The translations under genes were made by a program, and so were the position numbers. Shown one piece after another: positions 25,201-58,003 of a stretch of 64,000 nucleotides of DNA. Source of the DNA: Cloeon dipterum (lineage: Eukaryota; Arthropoda; Insecta; Ephemeroptera; Baetidae); the NCBI RefSeq assembly GCF_949628265.1, contig NC_088790.1, positions 27,532,545 through 27,596,544 on the forward strand. The letters run 5' to 3'. How positions within the stretch are numbered: position 1 is the stretch's first letter; each line of letters opens with the position of its first letter. Under the pieces are notes generated by a model. That model was not told the origin of the DNA and made no database searches. It saw only the letters and a list, made by a program, of their open reading frames with translations.

Positions 25201-28200
25201 GCAAGAACTGGAGCTTGAATTATTGTAATTTGCCGGTCAATATATTGGAAAGATTCCTCTCTCAGCCTTTTTCCCATTAATTTTCCGCGAAGTTGGCAGC
25301 ACGTTCGCCAGATGATGGAATGCAAATAATTAATGAGCTCTGGGACCGTGCGTGCTCGGAATAGTTGTTTAATTTCACTACGTCGATGCGTATCTACAAG
25401 CTTAAACAGTGAGGTAGTTGAATGTCAATATAAATTACTATCAGCAGAAGAACGCCTATAAAAGGATTAATTGAACCAGCGAACATCTCGCCGGAATGTT
25501 TTTACTGTGTTCCAAGGGATTATATGGCGTGAGCATGAGGTGAAAACTTTTACAGACGCGAGTGCTTCGCCATTAAGCTGCTACTTATGTCTAAAGCTGG
25601 AAGAAGTGCACGTGAGCTTGGAATGTAAATGCACACCGTCATCGGTTCTAATTGATTGAGAGCCCCAACGCGCAGAACAGCTTGGCAATGGCAAGTAAGT
25701 AAATAAAAAAGAGTGCTTCTTGTTCTTGGTCGTCTAATAAAATTAAGATTGAGACACGACTGGAAAATGTGTCACAGAAATTTAATTAGAGACATTATGA
25801 AACCTCACTTACACTGTGTAACTGTTTATTTCTCGTGTTTAAAACGCAATTGAATAAAATTTCCACTGCCCCAGTCACGCTTGAATTATTGAAACACGAT
25901 GGGCATGTTGACTTGTCGCCTCTTACAAAAATATCGCGCCTACATAATATATAGAACAATGATATCAGGGCTGACTGCCTTTTTTATGTGGGTTGCAAGC
26001 GGCACTTTTTATATTTTTTTATACCACTGGCTGCTGGGGGCCTTCTTATCATATGTGTGTGCGTGTAAACGCATTTTTATCTCCGGGAAATGTTGCGTCA
26101 CCTGACAGTTTGAATCGCGCCGGCTAAATAGGTTTATTTTTTCTGCATCACAACCAAAACTACGTCAATGTATAAATCCGAGGAAAATTATTCACACGCC
26201 TGATTGATAAGAATTTATTTCCGGGTCCGAAATTTCCTTAAAGCCAGTGGTTATTTATATATCAAATCTGATTTGAACAACTACAATTTCCTTGCAGGCC
26301 AAAATTTTGAAGCGCATTGGAATTTCTCTTTTGCGAGACCGTTTCTTTTTTTACGAATTCAAATGCAAAGAGAAACTACTATTCACTTTCATTTGTCTGG
26401 CACGCACGTGAAAAGTTGACCGCCTGTCTAAATAGTCGTCCGTGCACATTCGTTTATTTGCTTGGCGTCAGGTGACATTCAATTTCACTCACTCGGATGT
26501 AGCTGACCTTAAAAAAGTGCACTTTGCGCGCATGCCAGCGAGAATGTCGAGCTCTTTGACAATGCACACGTATATATCATCGGACGTTCCATTATTTGTT
26601 CTCCTGGAATCGTTTTCACCGCTGGCTGCACACTCGGCAACGAACTCACTCTTTTCACTCGGCTTGAAATGTGTTTATAATCCTGCTTTTATATATTACG
26701 AAAGCGAGCCATTCAATTGCTCACGCTGAATTTGCTGCTCGCCGAACTCTGACACTTTTAATCATTTCACCAATTCCGTGCAGTGTTGCGTGATGCATGT
26801 GACAGCTAGGAGATGGAACGAGTCAAACGAGTGTCTCGAGGAGTTCATTGTCTGAGAAAATGCTTGGCATTCATCATAAATTATTATTTTGTTGCAATTA
26901 CTCTGATTGTAATAATTATTAAAGAGGAATGATACTGGAAAAGCCTGGAAAATGATTGTTGCCAATACATAAACTCATTCCTTAGGATTCAGTTAAAGCC
27001 TAAATTGACCTAAGAAGCACTGTAATTTTTTGAGAAAATTGGCTGGAAAGTTAGCGTGCTTTTCAAATGGTAATGGCTGTCTCCTTACTTGAAATCCGAT
27101 TTAATTTCAAAACCAAGAGTTTCCCCAATAAGTGGCATACACCGTGGGACAGATCTCGAAGAGAGGAATCGGAATATGCCAAGAAAATATGTTTAAGCAG
27201 TCTAAATTTTGGAGAAAATTGGCCAAATTTGAATTTTTACTGTAGGAAGGTCCTTTTTTATTATTGCAAATTGTTGAACAAATTGTTTATCGATCAATTG
27301 TTTATGGCATCCAACAAATCAAATAATTTTCAACTGTTGCCCTTTATCATTCCACTTTAAAAATAAGTTATTCGTAAAAAGCTTTCAAATTATCCATTCT
27401 GATTTGTTATCAAAAATAGAGGCCAAAAAATACGAGAAATTCTTCAAAATTCTCAATCAAAAATATATTGGATTGCCTTCACAGCGCCAAGTTTTTTTTA
27501 AATATATTTATTGCTTTCCCAGTCCTTGCAGATAAAACTTTAACTTGGCATGTTCAATGTACGAGCAGCTGACCTGAATTTTCCGTGTATTTCCTTTGTG
27601 AAAATAAAAAACACTGACTGCAGACGAGTTTCAACAGAAACGATTATCACTGGCGCGAGTGTCAAAGTCGAGCACGAGAAATAATAAAGCGCGGCTGGAA
27701 TTCTCTGGCCGGCAGATAACGAGCTGATTACCGGCAATTTTCTCTCCTCGGGCGCAGATTAATAGGCTCGTTCGGTTGGCGTCGTCATCCTCGGAAAATG
27801 TATATAAAATGCAGCAACACGCGGCGTAATGATATTCAGCATCTCTCTTCTATGTATTCTCGCGGTGCCATATCACGCGAACGGCCGGCGAGAGCGAGTC
27901 GCGGCTTAAAGGAAAGGTCAGTGACTGACTCGGAGGAGAGAGAGAGAAACGGCTGCTGTTGCTGCTGCATTCTTTTTTCACTCCCGGACAGAGATCTCTG
28001 TGAGAGAGCACATAAACACCCACGCTGCCCTGCACCGCACCGCACCGCGCCGGCCACGCAGTGAGAAAAGAAATCAAAATATGAGATTGAGGGAGCACTG
28101 GAGTGAACGCTCAGAGTGCGGTGTCAATTCGAAGGAATAGGAAAATTGGCTTGATTTTTTTAACAAATAGCTGGTACTTTTATATAAGTAAAATCATCTG

Positions 28201-31200
28201 TAAATTAATAGAATTGAGCAGAAAAAATGTTTCCAGCTTTAAAAATATTTGAATGCGTTTAAAGTGGAATGATAAAGGGCAACAATTGAAAATGATTTGA
28301 ATTGTTGGATGCCATAAACAATTTGTTCAACAATTTGCAATAATAAAAAGCGGCCCTTCCTACAGTAAAAATCCAAATTTTGCCAATTTTCTCCAAAATT
28401 TACAGTGCTTGAACATATTTTCTTGGCATATTCCGATTCCTCTCGTCGAGATCTGTTCAACGGTGTATGCCACTTATTGGGGAAACTCTTGCTTTTGAAA
28501 TTAAATCGGAGTTCAAGTAAGGAGACAGCCATTACCATTTGAAAAGCTCGGTAACTTTCCAGCCAATTTTCTCAAAAAATTACACTGCTTTTTAGGTCAA
28601 TTTAGGCTTAAACTGAATCCTAGTAAGGGACGAGTTTATGCATTGGCAACAAGCATTTTCCAGGCTTTTCCATTATCATTCCTCTTTAATCGTGGAATTG
28701 AGCAACAATTTACTTCAACAATGTGCAAGAATCCAATCAGGACTAAACAACAGTCGAATTTGAGATCGTGCCATATTTCTCGAAAAATAATAAACAGCTT
28801 GATTCCAACTTCTATCCAACAAAGTGCGAACTATGAGATAAATTTAGCTGCTAGTGATTTTCAAGGAAACTCAAACGGCAACCTGGGAAAATTTCACCTG
28901 TTTTTTTTAACAATTGGGAAGCTTTTTCACAATTTTAGTTTAAAAACCAATCTTGTTGCATGTAAATGTTATTCAATTAAACTTTCCCTAACAGTTTAAA
29001 GTGCGCCCTAATATCCAAACATGTTTTTAAAAAAGCTTTGCAAAGTAATTCACTTATGGTCTGTAATTAAATCTAAATTAGCATACGAAAATAAGTTTTT
29101 AAACACCGTGTCGGTCCCAAAAAGGAACAGGAGAAAACCGGTCGGGCCGAATTAGCATCCGAAATAGACGAAAAGCCATGCGCTAAATCACATTCCTCGG
29201 GGAAAAAGCAGGTCCGGCGAGCCACACCTCTGCGCGTCGAGACAATGCCCGTTGAAAAAGGTCTCGGACAGACCGCATATGTGTGTGTGTGTGCTCCGAA
29301 ACACGACAAAAAGCAGCGGCTTGAGGTGCATCTTGTATTTCTCCGGCTCTGGCATGGCATGGCATGGGTGTTGCTTTTATTTGTATGTGTGTATTAGATT
29401 CATGACTTTGGATCGGCCAAAAGCGTGCTCTCTGTTTTCTGATTTTATCGCGCACACACTGCGCCAGCTTTTTATTCAATTCTCTGATATATCTTTCTCC
29501 GACGACGGACAAACCAGGTCAAACATATTTATTTCACAGGGAGATGGTTTATCGCTGGCAAAAGGGTTGCAAGAAGGCGAGCACTAACAATAAAAATAAT
29601 TTGGAATGATTGCTCTTTGCTCTCAATTGAAATAATTGACCAGTCATATTTGGATGTAGCCTTATTCAAGCTCAAGAATTTTTAATGATTTTATATGCTG
29701 CTTTTACCATTCAGTTCACCAAGTAAGACGTTTATTTTAATTAGTTTTAACTTTGTCTTTAAATTGTAATGGAAAAAAACATTTTAAAATTGTTACAAAA
29801 AAAAATTACTAACAGGGATTTAATTTAAAAAATCAATTGACCAGTTGCATAAACCCTTAGTTATTGCAGCCGCCAACAGATGGCGCAACCACAGACTTTC
29901 TTAAAAATTTTGTTTTAAGCGTTTTTAAGGCATTTCCGCTGCGATTTCAGACTCAAACTAGCTATTTTGCTTTTTTTTAATTAATTTACTTTTTTTTGAC
30001 GTGCTGAAAACCAAAATCGGTTCAGCCATTCGCCGTAGAAACGTTGGAAAAGATTTTTTTATTTCAAAAAATAGTTTTTCACGATTCTACGGCGTTTGGC
30101 TGAACCGATTTTGGTTTTCAGCACGTCAAAAATTAGCATATTAATTGAAGAATGCACAGTAGCTAGATTGAGTCTGAAATCACAGCGGAAGTGCCTTAAA
30201 ATCGAAAGTATACGGTGGCGCCATCTGTTGGCGGCTTCGAACACTTAGGGTTTCTCGGCCAGGGTTGCATCTTACCACCCGGTTTTTTCACCACTTGCTT
30301 TCACTAGTCAAATTTAACCAAATTTCAAGGAAATAAATTATTTTAAAATCTTTTCCCCATCAAAATATAATTCCAAAGCTGAAAACAAATAGATTTTTAT
30401 CATTTTTTATGTGATAAAACGTTTGGAAGGCAAATAAAATAAAAATAATCACACAAAATTCTTATTTCCTGTGACTGGTAAACTAATTCTTTTGGTTAAA
30501 TAAATATGTTATTAGTTCCAGTCCGTCAACATTTTCTGTATTATTATTTTTTAAAGAAAAATATTTGAAAATATTCATGCTATTTGTTTTCTCAATCTGT
30601 GGCACGCAAGAAAATATTATTAATGAAATCATTCCAAAGAACAATAAAAATAACAATTCCTTAATTCCTCAATTTGACGACTGCAATTGCTATTTAAAGA
30701 ATGAGACCAGTTTTATTGGAGTGCCTTCCTGCGATCGGCTCGTGCGCGAGTGGCACCAGGGGTCACGATTTTCCTGCCTGTCGAGGACCAATGCCAACAA
30801 ACACGCGAGAGATAAACATGAGCTGCACTCGATCTGCACACAGCGGCCGTAAATCTGCCACGGCGGCCAATTAATCTCAACAAAGAGCGGCCAGCCGACC
30901 CTGCACACACACAGAGTGAGAAGAAACTATTTCGTTGTCCTTATTATGAACTTGGTGACCTGCAATTTATCTTCGTCTTTTTTTGTTATTATGAGAAAGG
31001 GATCAGCACCATAAATTATTGCGATGCACTCTTTAATTAGTGCTTGAGATTAAATTTAATAATTGAAAAATATACAAGGTTCTCGTCAATTTAATTTGTT
31101 TAGAATAGTAATAATTTTGTTTTAATTAATACAAACGTTTTAGCAATTTTTTTCATCTTTCCCCAGCTGAAGACCGACTTGAGATTTAGGTTTAAATGGG

Positions 31201-31962
31201 AAAATTTGAAATTTAGACGCTTAAAATAAATTAATGGACACTTCAAAAGACATTATCCACCCGCTAACCAAATTTAAACAAAAACAAATAATTAAAGTAA
31301 TAAATAAGGCTACTTAATTAATCGTTGAGGGTATTTTTTTTTAAATTTCGGTCGTGTGTGATAAAGTTTAAAGTCATACAACTAGGAAAATATATTTTGT
31401 TTTGCAAAACGTATGTAAAAAAATATTTTTTAGTCTTCAAAAACGAAAAAAAATATTGCCTTAGTGATAAACTTGTTGTTTCAAACGGAATAATTTATCG
31501 TTAGTCAAAATATTCGAGGAAATAGAATACCCATTTGAAACCTACGTCATTGCAAATAAATGTTTTTGCCAAATAAGGAGCGGTAATTTTTTTGCAAATC
31601 ATCGACCGGCTTTTGCAATAAGTTAGAATTAATTTAAAGCCCTGTGCCACCTTCAAAAGGAAGAAAGAATTCCGTGAAGTGAGCAAGCCGGAAAAATGGG
31701 AAAAATGCGTCGATTTTCAATATTTTGCAAATCGCCGGTGACGATTGGCGATTGGGTACGAATCATTTTTGTCTTTTTTTGCGATAAGGCAGAAACTGGG
31801 CAAGTAGTAGCGTCGAGGTGGGCGTGGACCGCGCCCGGCAGCCTACGCAATCCGAGGCCAACGGCCAGTTAGATGGCCACCGGCGGCCGCGCTCACCTGG
31901 TCAAAGTGCTCCTTCATCTCGAGCCGCTCCTCGGGCGTAAAACTGGTCTTTTCTGTCGCCAT
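13228..31962 (-). CDS. Fim: Fimbrin / plastin (actin-bundling protein), complete, ten coding exons
   Basis: Coding exons in transcript order: 31897-31962, 19035-19202, 18154-18416, 16787-16994, 15805-16279, 15302-15440, 15069-15208, 14863-15014, 14698-14799, 13228-13401. They total 1887 bp (628 aa plus stop), the normal plastin length, and all splice phases agree. The N-terminus [12 protein letters not shown] leads into an EF-hand ([12 protein letters not shown], residues about 24-35) and a second, degenerate EF-hand ending LSFDEFEN. Four calponin-homology domains follow, two per actin-binding unit, with landmarks [57 protein letters not shown] and [11 protein letters not shown]. The C-terminus ends [18 protein letters not shown]. 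The protein cross-links actin filaments in the cytoplasm. Intron 1 is 12.7 kb. Intron 3 holds U2 snRNA. Confidence 0.97.
13429..13775. mobile_element. MITE family D, copy D1 (hAT-like) in last fimbrin intron
   Basis: A perfect 8-bp duplication ATTTTAAA (13421-13428 and 13776-13783) flanks a 347-bp element. The right end is complementary to CAGGGTTGCAAAAAACCTG; the left end is a mutated form of it. Eight-base duplications and CAG ends point to the hAT group. Confidence 0.75.
16403..16654. mobile_element. MITE family D, copy D2, degraded
   Basis: Starts CAGGGTTTT and ends AAAAACCCTG, with inner segments matching D1 in inverted orientation. The target duplication is not recognisable. Confidence 0.55.
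17080..17392. mobile_element. MITE family D, copy D4, degraded, next to U2
   Basis: Flanked by GTCACTTG (17072-17079) and GTCACTCG (17393-17400), a 7/8 match. The left end is CAGGGTTTTGC; the right end is eroded. It lies about 120 bp past the 3' end of U2 snRNA. Confidence 0.55.
17515..17703 (-). ncRNA. U2: U2 spliceosomal snRNA, full length, inside fimbrin intron 3
   Basis: The 189-nt sequence opens ATCGCTTCTCGGCCTTTTGG and keeps the branch-point recognition element GTAGTA, the stem IIa sequence, an Sm site (GATTTTTGG) and the 3' stem-loop with CCTGGTATTGCAGTACC. U2 pairs with intron branch points in the spliceosome. All diagnostic parts are present with no truncation or poly(A) tail, so it is likely a functional gene and not a retrocopy. 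It shares the strand of its host gene but would need its own snRNA promoter just above 17,703; I could not identify that element with confidence. Confidence 0.96.
20761..21186 (-). mobile_element. MITE family B, copy B2
   Basis: TTAA at 20761-20764 and 21183-21186. Reverse orientation relative to B1; the left terminal repeat is partly eroded. Confidence 0.75.
22035..22150 (+). repeat. Diverged relative of MITE family B
   Basis: Contains words shared with B1 in the same order (CTTCAAATGGT, CCTTACTTGAAATC, GGATAGATCTC) but lacks recognisable ends. Confidence 0.4.
26919..27360 (+). mobile_element. MITE family B, copy B3
   Basis: TTAA at 26919-26922 and 27357-27360, with both terminal repeats intact (AGAGGAATGATACTGG and complement of AGTGGAATGATA). 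Confidence 0.82.
28259..28689 (-). mobile_element. MITE family B, copy B4
   Basis: TTAA at 28259-28262 and 28686-28689; reverse orientation; close in sequence to B2 and B3. Confidence 0.8.
29835..30253. mobile_element. MITE family A, copy A2, right end lost
   Basis: The left AATT is at 29835-29838. The right arm stops at GGGTTT (30253), without the last ACCAGTTG-complement bases, and runs into CAGGGTTGCA, which looks like a family D end. Confidence 0.75.
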
Positions 31963-32310
31963 TTTCAGTCGGGCCGACAGCAATCAGCGATTCGGCAGGT
32001 GTGTCTGTGTTGAACCGGGTTGCACGCGCACTAACACGATCGGCACGCCCGCTTGCTCAAGCTAAACTGAACTGCGACTACTTTGTCAATGTGCGGCCGC
32101 CGTCGTCGTGCCTGCCAAGCGGCGGGCGCCTCGGTCTCTCTCGTCACTTTCGTCACCGGCCACTGCGTCTGCGCCGCGGCCTTGAACGCCCGCACCCGCA
32201 TCACAGCCGGTTGCCACGCCCACCACTCGAGGGCAGCACTGTGTGCGCGTGAAAGTAGGCAAACGGCACGACTCCGCTGCACAGCGGGTACCCATGTTGT
32301 GCTGAGACAA
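31963..32310 (-). promoter_or_regulatory. Fimbrin 5' UTR and GC-rich promoter region
   Basis: Upstream of the fimbrin ATG the sequence becomes GC- and CpG-rich (many gcg, cgcc, cggcc words), unlike flanking AT-rich DNA. I see no clear TATA box. A CpG-type promoter is inferred; the transcription start cannot be fixed from sequence. Confidence 0.5.
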
Positions 32311-32663
32311 TGAGAATTACGAGAATTATTTAAATTTTTTTCTAAAAATGGCAAATAATAATATAAATTAGATATAATTCATAGCACTAAAACGACATGA
32401 GAATTTCAAATCAGAATCCAATTAAAGTTTTTGCTGCTATATACCTAATGATTTATTTGATTGCAAATTAAATTCCTTCAATTTTTATTATTTTTTTTTG
32501 CTTATTTACACAACATTTTTCAGTCAAGGCAGGTCTCACAACTTTTTTCGCCGTGGGTTTCTTTTCTACACGACCAATTTGGGCTTTTAATCAAGTAGTA
32601 CACGTATCTAAAAGAAGGTGGCACTGTATGTGACATTATTTATTTTTGTCTTTCCATCGTCTC

Positions 32664-32700
32664 AAGGGGGCGTGGCCGAAGATGGTAGCCGGCGTCGGCA
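32664..32700 (+). promoter_or_regulatory. GC box plus YY1/TISU-like motif, candidate start region of the + strand gene
   Basis: GGGGGCGTGGC is followed by GAAGATGGTAGCC (32678-32690), close to the YY1/TISU start element. A CAG|GTAAAC donor follows at 32736. This could be the first noncoding exon of the gene at 33376, or a separate promoter. Confidence 0.35.
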
Positions 32701-33375
32701 CGCAAAGGTTTTCGATTTCAATTCACCACAATCAGGTAAACAAACATCTATGAAAACTACCCTGAAACCCCAAAATATCAGCTAGGGTTGCTGCAGTTAA
32801 TAATTTCTGTAAAGATTTTCCACAATCTCCCTAGGTTTGGAGCACGAAAAGCATAAAAGTCTGCTCAATGTATGTAATTCAATTTTCAATTCCCCAGATC
32901 TGGCAGTAAATTCTTGAACGTCTTGAACGCAACACTATACTTCTTGGAAAATTCAGATACTGAAGACCAAACAGTGGCAACCCAAGCTCCCAGTCTCGAC
33001 AGTCATAACCACAAGGGTGTTTTCCGTGTTTCCTCCCCTCGCAATCGGTGGTCGCTGTTCTCTCTTCAAATTTCTCAATTTCAACAAGATTTAAGGTGAG
33101 TTTGAAATTGAACTTGATAAAAATTTAGCAAGTTTAGCCTTAGGAATTATAGTTAAAAAGCGTAGCCGGATTACCTATTATTTATTTCATGATGTTGGTG
33201 TGGAAATGTTTTTTTTTTAAATCTCTTACTAGCGGTGCAATACCAATTAAAAGTTCGCATAAGACAGCGCAACGATTTTCATGCTTAGCCTTTGTATGAG
33301 CAAAAATTACGGCTTCAATTGGTTGAATTTACTTCATCAATTTTATTCTAACCATAATGCCATTTATACTTCCAG

Positions 33376-34988
33376 ATGAGCGATTACGAATCTGAATCCG
33401 ACGACGATAATATTGAGGATATGCCTCCTCGTTCTTCCCTGCAATATCTGGCAATTAGTACAATCGTCAACAATATTGGAAGCTACGGAGAACGTATTAG
33501 GAAATATATTTGTACTGTATAATCATTAATTATTTAAAAGCTTTACAATATTTTTAACAATTTTTAGCTCCTCCCATTCGCAAAATATTGTTTGAAAAAG
33601 CAAAGGACAGGAAGAGAAAAATTGGAGTAGAACAAATCTGGGCTGCTCTTCCATATCTGGACCAGCATAGGACGACTGAAAAATTTAACTCCGGAGACTT
33701 CTCTAGCATTTTCCGCTTGAAGAGAAAAAATGGAGGAGAGATTTCTGAGGCTCGTGTTTCGATGGAAGAGGTAAAAAAAGAGCCGCATTGCTAATGTTCG
33801 ATGGAATTTTATAATTTTTATTTTAGTTCCTCCAATACCTGGCTGAATTTGTTCCGAACCTGCGAGAGCTCTTCATTGAAGACCCAAGGCCATGCGGAAA
33901 AAGAAAACAAGTAAAAAGAGTACGGCTTGAAGAGCCACTGGCCTCTGATCTGCTTTTGAGAATTGAAAATTTGACACATCTCCTCATCAACAATGTTAAC
34001 ATCAATTTTTCTGGATTTATACGCGTCTGTACAGAGAGCCAAAAGTTGCAGCATATTAAAGCAAATAATATCTTGGTCGACATCGAGCCAGATGCTACAA
34101 AGAAGTGTCTGAAGATGCTTGACTCCAAGTTCGACCACCAAGAGCACGATGCACGGAAATTTCCTCGTAAATTGGGAATAACTTTGCAGAAGTCAAACGC
34201 TGCTGGACCATACCTAAAAGCAATCGTCACTCTTTCGGATGACTTCCTTCACCTGAGGCCAACCTTGACGTGCCTACACGTAATTTATCATTTTCCCTGC
34301 AATGGAACTATGATTCGATATTATTTTATTACAGATTTCCGCCCAGCGAGATAAAGATTTGACCGTCGATGACATAAAAAACGATAGGAACCGTTTGCTG
34401 CTCATGCTGAAAAGAGCAGGAGGGACTTTCAAAACTCTTATCCTCGAGTTCATTAGGCCTAAATTGAACATCACATTCAAACACATCTCTAAACACTGCA
34501 ATGACTTAGAAACCCTAGAATTACTTAATTCGTATGTGTTAGGCGATGACTCAATAACATCTTTTAGCCAACTGAAGATATTCAAATGGCACAATATGTA
34601 AAAATATATTTTGAAACGAAAGAATTTTTAACTAACCAAATTCTTTACTCGCAGGTTTCATTATTGGGACTGGACCATAAGGCTTGACAGGATTCTTTCT
34701 GCGCCACATCTTGAAACTATGGATATTATTGCCCTCAAAATGAATCTGGGTGACAATAAAGAGTCACTTTTCCACAAGATTAGAAATCGTACGATTTTGG
34801 ACAAAGCGACTTTCATTCGGATTATGAGTATCGCATATTACGAATACGGCAAAGATCCCGATCAAGAAGCGTTGTGCGAACTGGCTCGTGAACTGCGCAT
34901 TTTTAGCACTGAACCAACCATGCCAGTAGAAAGAACTGTCAGTATCCTTATTGGCAATCATCGTGCAATTAATATTAGGAATACATGA
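33376..34988 (+). CDS. Uncharacterised protein with F-box-like N-terminus and leucine-rich body
   Basis: Exons 33376-33511, 33568-33770, 33827-34279, 34335-34597 and 34655-34988 give 1389 bp (462 aa). The ATG is the first codon after an acceptor (acttccag, ending 33375); a 5' UTR exon probably ends at 33095 before gtgagt. The first donor is uncertain: GTACTG after 33511 keeps IRKYISPPIRK, while GTATTA after 33494 gives a shorter GEPPPIRK; both keep frame. After an acidic start (SESDDDNIED) comes a helix-rich stretch (SLQYLAISTIVNNIGSYG) resembling F-box-like N-termini. The remainder has irregular leucine-rich segments, e.g. LTHLLINNVNINFSG, LTCLH and LETLELLNSYVLG. A substrate-adaptor role is only an inference. 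There are no membrane segments or signal peptide. Confidence 0.82.
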
Positions 34989-35975
34989 ATAGCGAGATGT
35001 TAAGTCTTAAGAATTGAAATCACTGCAATATTTTTAAACTGTTTTGGTTACTTCAAAGAGATCAAAAAATATTCTCTCATTTTGTACTTGAATGGAAAAT
35101 AAATACGTAATAAATAAAGTTATCTTTATTTCCCTTTTTGTAAATGATATATCCTAGAAAATTATTTGTATGTTTACTAAAGAGGATAAACGTGATTGAA
35201 CCTATTTTGCCATTTGGTTAAAAGCAATAATTAAACTATCATGTCTAACGTATTTTAATCTTATGTTTATTAATGGAGAATGGAGAACATAATTTTCCTC
35301 TCAGCTTGCAAGATATGCTGTAAGGCTGTAGAAGTGAAAATCAAATTCTGCTGCCTGCATCAGTTGCTTATTTTTTTTATCATTCTAACAAACAATTTGG
35401 CACACAATTTTTGGCCTACAAACATCCAATATTTAATACTTTTCACAGAACGTGGAAGATTTTTCTACTAATTAGGACCACATTTTCAATTATTATATGA
35501 ACAGAAAAATATACAATAAAACATTTTCGACATCGTGACACGACGCAAGTTAAGCTTTGGTCAACAAAACTGTATTATTGCCCACATGAAAATTGACATG
35601 GTCTAGACTCTACTAAATCTACGCATATCTAAAATTTGGTTTCACACATTTTTTTTATTTTGTTAATGGCTAAAGAGATCAAATCAAAAGTTTATTTTTA
35701 GAAGCGACCACGAGGCTCTTTGTGTGAGTTTTCGTGTGTTGTGAAGTGTGTTATAGTTTAAAATGTATAGAATAGTATGTACATTAATTGTGCAACTTTT
35801 CTTGAGAAATATTTGGTGGTAATGGAGCGCGCAGCGAGATCCAAAATGATGCTTATATCTTGAAAAATGTTAGAGGCAAGTGGAAAGTTTTATTCGCACG
35901 GCGTTGAGAGCCAATTAAAGCGACCTCAACAATCGACCACATCAAACATTTTTTTTTAGTAATGGTTACAGCGAT
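34989..35975. other. Convergent intergenic region
   Basis: This holds the 3' UTRs of two converging genes: the + strand gene ending at 34988 and the receptor gene ending at 35976. Besides AT-rich poly(A) signals I see no further feature. Confidence 0.6.
35098..35118 (+). terminator. Clustered poly(A) signals of the + strand gene
   Basis: Three AATAAA hexamers (35098-35103, 35109-35114, 35113-35118) lie 110-130 bp after the stop. An AATAAA on the opposite strand at 35126-35131 could serve the converging receptor gene. Confidence 0.6.
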
Positions 35976-56360
<20,385 letters not shown>

Positions 56361-56673
56361 CTACGAACACAAATATTGAATAATTTTATTTTGTTTTCGA
56401 ATAATATGTCGCCCTTCAAACAAACTTTTGACAAAAAAATTTGATTTGTTCCTCCCTACATAATTTTTAAACTTGATCGGCATCTTTCATAATTTATTTT
56501 TAAATATTAAGGTTTGAAATGAAACATTTTCACTGAAAATTTAACTCAGCATATTTTTAATGATGAGCTTTCAAGTATTGAAATGAATATTTTTATTTTT
56601 GAAACTGAAAATTGTGCTGAATCTTGTTCTTTAATCATTCTCTAAAAAATTGACACTTGAGGAAAAAACTCGC

Positions 56674-56892
56674 AATTCACCAGTTGCATAAACCTTAAGT
56701 GTTCGAAGCCGCCAACAGATGGTGCCACCGTAGACTTTCGATTTTAAGGAACTTCCGCTGCGATGTCAGACTCAATCTAGCTACTGTGCATTCTTCACTT
56801 AATTTGCTAATTTTTGACGTGCTGAAAACTATAAAATTGTTTCAGCCAATCGCCGTAGAATCGTGAAAAACTATTTTTTGAAATAAAAAAAT
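56674..56892. mobile_element. MITE family A, copy A11, left half only
   Basis: AATT at 56674-56677 and the left arm up to the centre; the right arm is missing. A few substitutions (agatggtgcc). Confidence 0.75.
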
Positions 56893-58003
56893 ATTAAATC
56901 CACAAAAACGTGCAAAATTAGGATTTATATTTTTATATTTAGGCTTCTTTAAAACTAAAAACTTTTAATAGTTTTAAAATGCTGTGAGTTGCTTTTTAGA
57001 GATGTAGAAGACAAAAGAAATCACCTTTTACCCTCTCCAATTTATTAACTCTCAAAAGCCAGGATTCCTAATTAAACCGGATTTCCCGCTTTTTTCCGCT
57101 GCTGCTTGAGAAATGCAAAACGCAAAGCTTTCATACAGGCAAGCAAGCAAGCGTTGTTTTTCCAGTATAAATATAGCAAAGTTTCGCACTCCCCGAGGGC
57201 CTCTTGGTATTTTTTTTTCCGGCCCCTGCTCCGTTCATAAAAGGCTGAGACTGCGCGAATCTAAAGGGACCTGCCTGCCGGCGCGATATTTCAACCCTGA
57301 AACACAGCAGCATAGCAATGGGGCGAGACGGGAACCTTATAAAAGCGCGTGTGTTGGTTTTGCACACACACACATACAACAGGAGCGGCGGGAAAGTATA
57401 GAAGTGTTGCAAGATGGATCGCCCGCGACAGAATAAACATGCCTGCCAGCATTTTAATTGAATCTCACGTCACGAAATCTCAGAAGGGCCAGCCGAAGAA
57501 GAAGAAGAAGTGTCATCTTTTGCTGCCTCCGCATCGTTGAAATTGAATTGTGACTTTGGCACAACTTTTCACGAAGAACGACACTTGGAAAAAATTCGCA
57601 AGCCGAATTTATCTCTATGAATTTATGAAATATGGGCTGATGTAGACCACAAGAGGAATGATGCCACAAAAAAGGATAAGTTATAACTGGAATTTTCAGG
57701 GGTTTTCAGGGCTGAATAATTGCTATAGGAAAGTAGAGAGAATTTCGTCTGAACAACTGGACTGGGCATGGGAATAATTTGGTTTTTTGCAGATCAAGGT
57801 TTTTTGAGGATATTTGTAGGATTTTTGCAGCTTGTTTCTCCCGTGGTTTTGTATAAAAATTGTGCAGCTATTGATTTTTGCCTTTTTAGCTCTTTTGTCA
57901 ACTTGCAATTTTTTAAAATTTCTGTAGATTTTATATATATAAACAAATAATTTAAAAACGCTGTGAACTCCAGAATTTCAGATACCGTTTAACATGTTTT
58001 AAT

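Larger units (their letters stand above)
19203..31896 (-). other. Fimbrin intron 1 (12.7 kb), no convincing gene inside
   Basis: The intron separates the first 22 codons from the EF-hand exon. It holds three family B MITEs, a family A MITE, a diverged B relative near 22035-22150, a GT microsatellite at 29281-29293, and GC-rich islands near 20030-20470, 22900-23110, 23840-24250, 27550-28090, 29100-29530 and 30720-30910. The islands stand out against AT-rich DNA and may be regulatory; no frame in them resembles a known protein. Confidence 0.6.

Noticed and set aside
27798..28064. Open frames in the GC-rich region of fimbrin intron 1
   Set aside because: Low-complexity Arg/Cys-rich translations in several frames; no family match or splice context.
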